A stretch of 6,702 nt of DNA from Clostridia bacterium (GTDB lineage: Bacteria; Bacillota; Clostridia; Oscillospirales; CAG-272), in assembly GCA_900753295.1 (NCBI GenBank), contig CAADYQ010000129.1, forward strand, positions 1 through 6,702. The letters run 5' to 3'. This document shows positions 1-4,720 of the stretch, one piece after another (the stretch's first letter is position 1; every line of letters begins with the position of its first letter). The notes under the pieces are model-generated. The model searched no databases and was not told where the DNA came from. It saw only the letters and a program-made list of their open reading frames with translations. The position numbers were made by a program, and so were the translations under genes.

Positions 1-390
1 TCGGGCAGGCTCGCCCGCGCAGCGGCGGAAAGCGGCAACCTTGCGGATATGCTCACAGCCGCCGCAACGAAAAAGTATACCTCCGCACGCCTGCGCCGCG
101 CCGTGATATTTGCCCTTGCGGGAGTCATGAAGGCGGATCTTGACGCCCTGCCGTCATACACCACGGTGCTTGCCTCGAACGCACGGGGAAGGAGCTTCCT
201 TGCCGCCGCACGTAAAAAAGCGGGGATAACGGTGCTGACGCGTCCCTCAGCCGCGCTGAGGATCGCGGGAGCCGCCGCACGGCGGCAGACGGAACTGCTT
301 CTGGCGTCAGAAGGTCTTTATTCGCTGGCGCTTCCCGTTCCGTGTCCCGCAGGCAGCTTTTTGCGGCAGACTCCGCTTTGCATAGACTGA
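1..390 (+). CDS. tmcAL: tRNA(Met) cytidine acetate ligase (TmcAL/YlbM family), C-terminal part
   Basis: This is the 3' end of a gene that enters from the left; the frame is open from base 1 and ends at TGA 388-390, leaving 129 residues. What is seen: a TKKYTSARLRR segment (residues 24-34 of the fragment) followed by a hydrophobic helix, then LPSYTTVLASNARGRSFL, ITVLTRPS, and a closing LYSLALP. From memory this order matches the C-terminal region of YlbM/TmcAL proteins (HIGH nucleotidyltransferase family, about 400 residues), where the corresponding motif is TKRYTxxRxxR followed by YxRVLGFNxxG. Known family role: these cytosolic enzymes use ATP and acetate to acetylate the wobble cytidine (ac4C34) of elongator tRNA-Met. 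The catalytic N-terminal nucleotide-binding motifs lie outside the window, so activity cannot be judged. Many relatives are annotated only as nucleotidyltransferase family protein. No clear terminator follows the gene. Confidence 0.8.
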   Translation, partial: SGRLARAAAESGNLADMLTAAATKKYTSARLRRAVIFALAGVMKADLDALPSYTTVLASNARGRSFLAAARKKAGITVLTRPSAALRIAGAAARRQTELLLASEGLYSLALPVPCPAGSFLRQTPLCID

Positions 391-448
391 AATGTATAAA
401 TATCTGCCCCACATCGCCGCTTTTATGCGCATGTTTACAAAATAGTGA

Positions 449-477
449 TTGACTTATATCTTATTCTATGATAAAAT
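449..477 (+). promoter_or_regulatory. Strong sigma-70/sigma-A-type promoter for the 100-residue protein gene
   Basis: A -35 box TTGACT (449-454) and a -10 box TAAAAT (472-477) are separated by exactly 17 bases. A TG at 469-470 one base before the -10 box gives an extended -10. Transcription would begin near 484, giving a leader of about 33 bases that ends in a near-perfect Shine-Dalgarno sequence, AAGGAGGT (505-512). Each hexamer differs from consensus at one position. The surrounding DNA is AT-rich against a GC-rich background, as expected for a promoter. Confidence 0.8.
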
Positions 478-516
478 ATACTGATACAAAATATACGCAT
501 ATATAAGGAGGTCAAT

Positions 517-819
517 ATGGCTGATACAAACGAGACCCGCAGTGAAGTCAGCGGGAAGTATCTCAGATATATGAACGCGCCGCTGGTGCGTGAGGGCAAC
601 ACCATATGCTACGGCGATATGAGCGAAAAGTGTTTTCTCATTCTTGAGATAATGTCTTACAAGACGGAAAACGGCAGAGAATTGCCCGACAAGATCTTTA
701 TACAGGTCGTCGAATCCAAAAATCCTTCCAAAATCGTAAAACAGGGTGAAAAATCAGGTCTTTCCGCCGCACTCAATATGGGAATGATCTGGCTCTCCCG
801 CGCCAACAAGACCGCCTGA
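517..819 (+). CDS. Conserved-looking small protein of unknown function (100 aa)
   Basis: I do not recognise a function. The gene is convincing: an extended -10 promoter lies upstream and an AAGGAGGT ribosome site (505-512) sits four bases before ATG 517. The protein is soluble, with no signal peptide or membrane segment. Visible parts are a polar N-terminus (1-12), a KYLRYMNAPLVREGNTICYGDMSEK block (14-38, split here only for description), a strand-like stretch FLILEIMSYKT (40-50), a second strand DKIFIQVVE (59-67) after a turn rich in polar residues, and a C-terminal amphipathic helix SGLSAALNMGMIWLSRA (80-96). Cysteines are at 31 and 39. From memory, short Firmicutes proteins carry a similar PLVRxGNTIxYGxMSD block, usually annotated hypothetical; this is unchecked. 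It lies between the tmcAL end and a DUF3048 lipoprotein in the same direction, and no terminator separates it from the latter, so the two may be co-transcribed. Confidence 0.85.
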   Translation: MADTNETRSEVSGKYLRYMNAPLVREGNTICYGDMSEKCFLILEIMSYKTENGRELPDKIFIQVVESKNPSKIVKQGEKSGLSAALNMGMIWLSRANKTA

Positions 820-846
820 GGGCGATCAGCGCCCGGTGCGCCGGGC
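820..846 (+). other. Two overlapping, mutually exclusive hairpins after the small gene
   Basis: Directly after the TGA at 817-819, GGGCG (820-824) can pair with CGCCC (830-834). Alternatively GCCCGG (831-836) can pair with CCGGGC (841-846) around a four-base loop. The two share bases 831-834, so only one can form at a time. No T-run follows, so this is not a standard intrinsic terminator. It could slow ribosomes, protect a processed 3' end, or affect initiation of the DUF3048 gene 19 bases downstream; the role is inferred only. Confidence 0.4.
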
Positions 847-864
847 ATCTCCAACAACGTCAAA

Positions 865-2088
865 ATGGTAAACGGAATGTCAAAACGCAACAAATTATCT
901 GTTTTGCTTGCCGCGCTCACACTCGCGGCTGTCCTGCTTTCCTCATGCGCACTTTTCGGCAACGGTGATGCGACCTCCGCAGTCACCGACGACGGAACGC
1001 TGCCGTATGTCGGAACAACGACGGCAGAGCCGGGTACATCCGGCATGCCGGATACAACTACGGAACCCGCTGACACCACCGCTCCCATACCGCCCGAATC
1101 GAGCGGAGACGAAACGACCGCTCCTGCGCCGGTGATAACCTACACCGACCCGCTTACGGGGCTTGAGAGCATGGTCGATCTTCGCCGCGTTCTGCCGATA
1201 TCGATAACTCTTGATAACCTCAGCGTTGCCGCGCCGCAGTCGGGAATTTCCCGCGCCGACATACTGCTTGAGGTGCTGGTCGAGGGCGGCATCACGCGCC
1301 TTATCATGATAACCAACGAATACGGCGGCAGTGAGGTGTACGGTCCCGTGCGTTCGGTCCGCCATTACACCGTAAGCCTCGGACAGGCTTTCGGAACGCT
1401 TACCGTGGGCGCCGGCGGCAGTCCGCTCGGATACACCATGGTAAAATCTCTCGGCATCCCCTATCTTGACGGTGTGAACGACCCGTACTCGGGCCTCGGC
1501 TTCTACCGTGACACAAAGCGGATGGCAAGCGCGGGCGCCGCGCATTCGCTCATGACCACCGGCGAGCGCCTTCTCAAGCTCGCATCGCGCCATGAGTGGA
1601 GCACCACATCCACCGCCGATGTCCGTTCCGCCTTTAATTTTGCCGATCCCGATGCTGTCTTCGGCGGCAGCGGCGACGCAACGCACGTGTGCATTCCTTA
1701 TTCGGCGTCACAGTACGTGCAGATGATATACAGCCGCCAGACCGGTACCTATTACCGCTATCAGCTCGGCGACCGCGCGCATATCGATGCCGAAAACGGC
1801 GAGCAGCTCAACTTCAAAAATGTGTTCGTGCTGTTTACCGAGACTGCCGCTATCCCCGATGATACCGAGGGTCGCATAGATGTTTTGACTACCGGAGAGG
1901 GCAGCGGATACTACATAAGCGGCGGCAGATATATGCCGATAAAATGGTCGCGCATAGGGGACACCTCGTCCTTCGTATTTACCGATGAGGCGGGAAATCT
2001 TATCAGCGTCATGCGCGGCAAGACCTTTATTTCGGTCGTTCCGAGCAGCCTTGCGGGACAGATCGAGCTGAATTACAGAGCCAACTGA
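865..2088 (+). CDS. DUF3048 (YerB-like) lipoprotein
   Basis: A 407-residue predicted lipoprotein anchored to the outer face of the membrane. Residues 7-28 form a lipoprotein signal: KRNK, a hydrophobic core, then lipobox L25-S-S-C28, so C28 would be lipidated. Residues 34-92 are a Thr/Pro/Ala/Glu-rich tether. The DUF3048 N-terminal domain spans about 94-240, with the family signatures DPLTGL (95-100), PQSGISRAD (124-132), VEGGITR (139-145), GPVRSVR (160-166), GAGGSP (182-187) and HSLMTTGERL (227-236). The C-terminal DUF3048 domain spans about 270-402. B. subtilis YerB is the best-known relative; the biochemical function of the family is not established. The start is uncertain: ATG 865 and ATG 877 both lack a Shine-Dalgarno sequence. 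ATG 877 (MSKRNKLSV) would give a more typical signal peptide. The reading frame is the same as that of the preceding small gene, separated by its TGA. A strong terminator follows. Confidence 0.9.
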   Translation: MVNGMSKRNKLSVLLAALTLAAVLLSSCALFGNGDATSAVTDDGTLPYVGTTTAEPGTSGMPDTTTEPADTTAPIPPESSGDETTAPAPVITYTDPLTGLESMVDLRRVLPISITLDNLSVAAPQSGISRADILLEVLVEGGITRLIMITNEYGGSEVYGPVRSVRHYTVSLGQAFGTLTVGAGGSPLGYTMVKSLGIPYLDGVNDPYSGLGFYRDTKRMASAGAAHSLMTTGERLLKLASRHEWSTTSTADVRSAFNFADPDAVFGGSGDATHVCIPYSASQYVQMIYSRQTGTYYRYQLGDRAHIDAENGEQLNFKNVFVLFTETAAIPDDTEGRIDVLTTGEGSGYYISGGRYMPIKWSRIGDTSSFVFTDEAGNLISVMRGKTFISVVPSSLAGQIELNYRAN

Positions 2089-2115
2089 TATCGGGCGGCC
2101 TCTGTATATACAAAA

Positions 2116-2191
2116 AGAGCATATCCGAGATAGCCGCCATAGCCTTGCGCGGTGACCGGTTTTTACCGGATCCGGATATGCTCTGTTTTTT
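2116..2191 (+). terminator. Large branched Rho-independent terminator, probably bidirectional
   Basis: A 12-bp perfect outer stem, AGAGCATATCCG (2116-2127) with CGGATATGCTCT (2173-2184), is followed by a G and TTTTTT (2186-2191). On the other strand the stem is followed by TTTTT (complement of 2112-2115 plus 2116), so it could stop transcription both ways. The 45-base interior is itself structured: CCGGT (2156-2160) pairs with ACCGG (2165-2169) around TTTT, and a weaker CCGC (2134-2137)/GCGG (2149-2152) stem is possible, giving a Y-shaped three-way junction. It ends the DUF3048 transcript 27 bases after its stop codon. The elaborate interior is unusual for a plain terminator. Confidence 0.8.
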
Positions 2192-2279
2192 GTGCCGCCG
2201 CATCATAGCCGCGGGCTTTCCGAGTATACTATTTTGCAGGGCGGCGTAAGGGCGGGAATTCACCCGTCTCAAAAAAGAA

Positions 2280-2285
2280 AAGGAG
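2280..2285 (+). promoter_or_regulatory. Ribosome binding site that sets the amidohydrolase start
   Basis: AAGGAG (2280-2285) lies eight bases before ATG 2294 but only two bases before the in-frame ATG 2288, so 2294 is the better start. The frame also stays open upstream to a GTG at 2192, but that codon sits next to the T-run of the preceding terminator and encodes a peptide unlike the family. Confidence 0.75.
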
Positions 2286-2293
2286 AGATGTAT

Positions 2294-3523
2294 ATGAAAG
2301 CAAAGGAACTGATCCGCGAAGCGGCGGAAATGAAAGCGAAGCTGATCGAAAGGAGAAAATATCTGCATTCCCACGCGGAGACCGGCTTTGCGCTTGACGA
2401 GACACTGGCATACGTGAGGTCGGAGCTTGAGGGAATGGGCTATGCTCCGGAGCCTTGCGGCAGAGCGGGGCTTGTTGCGCTTGCGGGAGGAAAAAATCCG
2501 GGGCGGGTGTTTTTGCTCCGCGCGGATATGGACGCACTGCCGATCGCGGAGCAGTCCGGCGTGGATTTTGCCTCCGAAAACGGAAATATGCACGCCTGCG
2601 GTCACGATATGCACACCGCAATGCTTCTTGGCGCGGCAAAGCTGCTGAAAATGCATGAGGATGAGCTTGCCGGTACGGTAAAGCTCATGTTTCAGCCGGC
2701 GGAGGAGATATTCGAAGGCTCCGCCGACATGATACGCGCGGGCGTACTGGAAGCTCCGCACGTGGATGCCGCCATGATGATCCACGTGATGGCGGGAATG
2801 CCGCTTGCGCCGGGAACGGTGATAGTTTCCGATCCGGGGATCGGCGCACCTGCGGCGGATGTGTTTGAAATACGCGTAAGGGGCAGGGGCTGTCACGGTT
2901 CCATGCCGGAAAAGGGGATCGATCCCGTCACCGCGGCGGCGCACATCATTATAGCCCTGCAGGAGATACGTGCGCGCGAGCTGTCAATGGGCGACCGCGC
3001 GGTGCTGACCATAGGCGCAGTGCACGCAGGCTCGGCGGCGAATGTCATTCCGGATGAAGCGACTATGGGCGGCAGCCTGCGCACCCTTGACGAGACGGTG
3101 CGCGCGTCTGTCAAACAGCGCATTGCGGATATTTCCGCCGGCATCGCAAGGGCGTTCCGGGCGGAGGCTGAGGTGACCTTCGTCAGCGGCTGCCCGACGC
3201 TGAAAAACGATAAGGAGCTGTCCGCGGCGGTGTTCCGATATGTCAGCGAGCTTCTCGGCGCGGAAAAAGCCTGTACCGTGGCACAGTTGAGCGCGGGAGG
3301 CAGCGCAGGAGCATCCAGCTCGGCAGGCTCCGAGGATTTTGCATACGTCAGCCATGAGGTGCCCTCGCTGATGCTGGTGCTGGCAGCGGGACAGCCGGAA
3401 AAAGGGTATGCGTACCCGCAGCACCACCCGATGGTCAGATTCGATAATGACGCACTGGATACCGGCAGCGCCGTGTATGCATACGCAGCCTCGCGCTGGC
3501 TTGAGGATAACGCCGGGGAATGA
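2294..3523 (+). CDS. M20D-family metallo-amidohydrolase (N-acyl amino acid / hippurate hydrolase-like)
   Basis: A 409-residue cytosolic dinuclear-metal hydrolase predicted to release amino acids from N-acyl derivatives. Seen motifs: RRKYLHSHAETGF (20-32), LRADMDALP (75-83), the metal-binding HACGHDMH (100-107; ligands C102 and H104), QPAEE (134-138, catalytic and metal glutamates E137/E138), H164 in MIHV, the lid-domain start GCHGSMPEKGIDP (199-211), GSEDFAY (345-351) and the last ligand H378 in PQHHP. A cysteine rather than aspartate in the CGH motif is typical of the M20D branch (hippurate hydrolase, IAA-amino-acid hydrolase, N-acetyl-diaminopimelate deacetylase, AbgA-like). All expected ligands are present and length is normal, so it should be active; the exact substrate cannot be told from sequence. 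There is no signal peptide. It appears monocistronic, bounded by terminators on both sides. No convincing promoter was found: TATACT at 2225-2230 has no -35 partner. The insertion SAGGSAGASSSAGS (333-346) before the GSEDF motif is unusually small-residue rich. Confidence 0.93.
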   Translation: MKAKELIREAAEMKAKLIERRKYLHSHAETGFALDETLAYVRSELEGMGYAPEPCGRAGLVALAGGKNPGRVFLLRADMDALPIAEQSGVDFASENGNMHACGHDMHTAMLLGAAKLLKMHEDELAGTVKLMFQPAEEIFEGSADMIRAGVLEAPHVDAAMMIHVMAGMPLAPGTVIVSDPGIGAPAADVFEIRVRGRGCHGSMPEKGIDPVTAAAHIIIALQEIRARELSMGDRAVLTIGAVHAGSAANVIPDEATMGGSLRTLDETVRASVKQRIADISAGIARAFRAEAEVTFVSGCPTLKNDKELSAAVFRYVSELLGAEKACTVAQLSAGGSAGASSSAGSEDFAYVSHEVPSLMLVLAAGQPEKGYAYPQHHPMVRFDNDALDTGSAVYAYAASRWLEDNAGE

Positions 3524-3539
3524 CCGCAGACTTGAATTT

Positions 3540-3584
3540 ACGCTGTGCTGACGCGCATATTCGCGCGTCAGCACAGCGTTTTTT
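3540..3584 (+). terminator. Rho-independent terminator of the amidohydrolase gene
   Basis: A perfect 17-bp stem, with arms 3540-3556 and 3563-3579 and a six-base loop (ATATTC), runs into six T residues (3579-3584). It begins 16 bases after the amidohydrolase stop. Because it is strong, genes to the right need their own promoter. The other strand lacks a good T-run after the stem, so it appears one-directional. Confidence 0.93.
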
Positions 3585-3642
3585 ATGCTCATCGACCCAC
3601 TGCATAAACATATCCAAGAGCTTGGAAATCAACTTTTTTCTA

Positions 3643-3671
3643 TTGCTATTTGTCGGAAAATAATGTATAAT
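3643..3671 (+). promoter_or_regulatory. Sigma-70/sigma-A-type promoter for the phosphatase operon
   Basis: A -35 box TTGCTA (3643-3648; four of six consensus bases) and a perfect -10 box TATAAT (3666-3671) are separated by 17 bases. Transcription should start near 3678. It is placed just after the strong terminator and before the phosphatase gene, leaving a leader of about 155 bases. This is the only good promoter seen for the four genes to its right. Confidence 0.7.
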
Positions 3672-3830
3672 GTAAATGATGAGTTTTTGTATGCAGAGCT
3701 TGAAAAACTATTGGCAAAAGGGTATCGTCCGTGTGGTGGTGAAGTACGGTTCGTTGTTGCATGGAAGGGCGAAAATGACAAAGAAGAAACGGCGGTTTTG
3801 CTCCCTGATCTGCATTTTAAGAAGGAATGA
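3663..3830 (+). CDS. Short open frame before the phosphatase; possible small gene or gene remnant
   Basis: This frame would encode 55 residues from ATG 3663 and ends at TGA 3828-3830, four bases before the phosphatase ATG. I recognise no family. The peptide reads like real protein: a helix-like EFLYAELEKLLAKGYRP (7-23) followed by strand-like EVRFVVAWKG (28-37) and TAVLLPDLHF (43-52). The other forward frame over the same bases gives an unlikely basic, Cys-rich peptide. Against it, the ATG overlaps the TATAAT box of the promoter, so a transcript starting near 3678 would lack this start; no in-frame ATG lies further in, and no good ribosome site is visible. A longer version from ATG 3585 would begin in the terminator's T-run. 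It could be the surviving 3' end of a displaced gene, or be translated from a TTG (3687). Confidence 0.3.
   Translation: MYNVNDEFLYAELEKLLAKGYRPCGGEVRFVVAWKGENDKEETAVLLPDLHFKKE
3822..3826 (+). promoter_or_regulatory. Ribosome binding site that sets the phosphatase start
   Basis: AAGGA (3822-3826) lies eight bases before ATG 3835. It supports starting at 3835 rather than at ATG 3676, which would add 53 residues unlike the family before the catalytic loop. The site lies inside the last codons of the short upstream frame, so translation of that frame, if any, would be coupled. Confidence 0.7.
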
Positions 3831-3834
3831 TCAA

Positions 3835-4311
3835 ATGATAAAAATCATGTTCGTCTGCCACGGCAACATTTGCCGCAGTCCGATGGCAGAGTTTATCTTC
3901 AAAGACCTTGCCAAAAAGAAAGGCGTGGCGGATCGCTTTTTAGTCGCTTCTTCCGCCACAAGCACGGAAGAGATTTGGAACGGCGTCGGTGATCCGGTCT
4001 ATCCGCCGGCGAAAGCCGAGCTTGAGCGGCACGGGCTGTCCTGCGACGGCAAGCGCGCGGTGCAACTGCAAAAGAGCGACTATGACAAATACGACCTGTT
4101 CATCGGCATGGACAGCGCAAACATCCGCAATATGCTCCGCATTTTCGGCGGCGATCCTGCGGGGAAGGTGCATAAGCTGATGGACTATACCGCCCGCGGC
4201 GGCGATGTGGCAGATCCGTGGTATTCCGAGCGCTTTGATGTGGCGTATAGGGATATTTATGAGGGCTGCACAGCACTTCTTGATGCCATTCTAAAACAGG
4301 ACAAGCAATGA
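3835..4311 (+). CDS. Low-molecular-weight protein tyrosine phosphatase
   Basis: A 158-residue cytosolic phosphatase of the low-molecular-weight PTP/arsenate reductase fold, predicted to remove phosphate from tyrosine (or arginine) residues on proteins. The catalytic P-loop C8-HGNIC-R14-S15 (CX5RS) sits right at the N-terminus as expected, and the general acid D127 is in the DPWY motif (127-130) near the C-terminus. The SSATSTEE (39-46) and GMDSANIRNM (91-100) segments also match the family. Length is typical (about 150-165). The DPWY signature and HGNICRS loop argue for phosphatase rather than arsenate reductase, in which additional redox cysteines are used. Known bacterial relatives act on tyrosine kinases of capsule systems or, as YwlE, on phosphoarginine; no kinase is in view, so the target is unknown. 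It is the first confident gene of the operon; the NUDIX gene follows after 15 bases. Confidence 0.93.
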   Translation: MIKIMFVCHGNICRSPMAEFIFKDLAKKKGVADRFLVASSATSTEEIWNGVGDPVYPPAKAELERHGLSCDGKRAVQLQKSDYDKYDLFIGMDSANIRNMLRIFGGDPAGKVHKLMDYTARGGDVADPWYSERFDVAYRDIYEGCTALLDAILKQDKQ

Positions 4312-4326
4312 AATGAGGCGATCTTT

Positions 4327-4713
4327 ATGACCGAAGTAGTAGCGGCTCTCATTTGGGAGGGCGACAAATTTATGATCTGCCAGCGCCCGGCGCACAAGGC
4401 GCGGGGGCTCCTTTGGGAGTTCGTCGGCGGCAAGGTGGAGCCCGGAGAAACCAAGGAACAGGCACTTGTCCGGGAATGCCAAGAGGAGCTTGCCGTCACT
4501 CTCTCCGTCGGCGATGTGTTCATGGATGTTGTCCACGAATATTCCGACATCACCGTGCATCTGACACTGTTCAACGCCACCATTGCCGAAGGCATTCCGC
4601 AAAAGCTGGAGCATAACGATATCCGGTGGATCACACCAAGCGAGATACCGAACTATGCCTTCTGCCCGGCGGATGAGGTGATACTCAAAAAAATAATAAT
4701 CGAAAGGTGTTGA
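4327..4713 (+). CDS. MutT-like NUDIX hydrolase ((deoxy)nucleoside triphosphate pyrophosphohydrolase)
   Basis: A 128-residue single-domain NUDIX enzyme predicted to split nucleoside triphosphates, such as oxidised dGTP or other non-standard nucleotides, into monophosphate and pyrophosphate. The Nudix box runs 35-57: G35, E41, R49-E50, E53-E54 are all in place with correct spacing, so Mg-binding residues are intact. The usual glycine near the end of the box is alanine (A56), a tolerated change, and the MutT motif WEFPGGK reads WEFVGGK (30-36). The C-terminal EHNDIRWITPSEI (95-107) and FCPADEVILKKI (112-123) resemble the MutT/NudG (CTP pyrophosphohydrolase) branch, which often reads HxDLRWVTPEEL and WCPAD. 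Length fits. GAGG (4315-4318) lies eight bases before the ATG. It sits between the phosphatase and the DUF262 nuclease with only short gaps, implying co-transcription. Substrate cannot be assigned from sequence. Confidence 0.92.
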   Translation: MTEVVAALIWEGDKFMICQRPAHKARGLLWEFVGGKVEPGETKEQALVRECQEELAVTLSVGDVFMDVVHEYSDITVHLTLFNATIAEGIPQKLEHNDIRWITPSEIPNYAFCPADEVILKKIIIERC

Positions 4714-4720
4714 ATATATT

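Noticed and set aside
943..1686. Long open frame (247 codons) on the minus strand
   Set aside because: It lies wholly inside the DUF3048 gene, whose domain motifs are clear; the minus product is Arg/Gly/Ala-rich with no family features, as expected for an antisense frame of GC-rich coding DNA.
2202..2230. Possible promoter for the amidohydrolase (TATACT at 2225-2230)
   Set aside because: No -35-like hexamer at 16-18 bases upstream and no extended -10 TG; left unannotated.
2253..2266. Small inverted repeat CGGG/CCCG in the amidohydrolase leader
   Set aside because: Only four base pairs and no further structure that would suggest a riboswitch.
2192..2293. Upstream extension of the amidohydrolase to GTG 2192
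   Set aside because: The codon directly follows the terminator T-run, has no ribosome site, and the added residues are not family-like; AAGGAG points to ATG 2294.
2027..2944. Long open frame (305 codons) on the minus strand
   Set aside because: It crosses the end of the DUF3048 gene, the terminator and the start of the amidohydrolase gene; the product is His/Arg-rich and unlike any family I know.
2984..3592. 202-codon minus-strand frame over the amidohydrolase end
   Set aside because: It overlaps conserved M20 motifs and passes through the terminator stem; its product has no plausible domains.
3676..3834. N-terminal extension of the phosphatase from ATG 3676
   Set aside because: The family starts a few residues before the CX5R loop, and a well-spaced AAGGA serves ATG 3835; the extension is a basic, Cys-rich out-of-frame-looking peptide.
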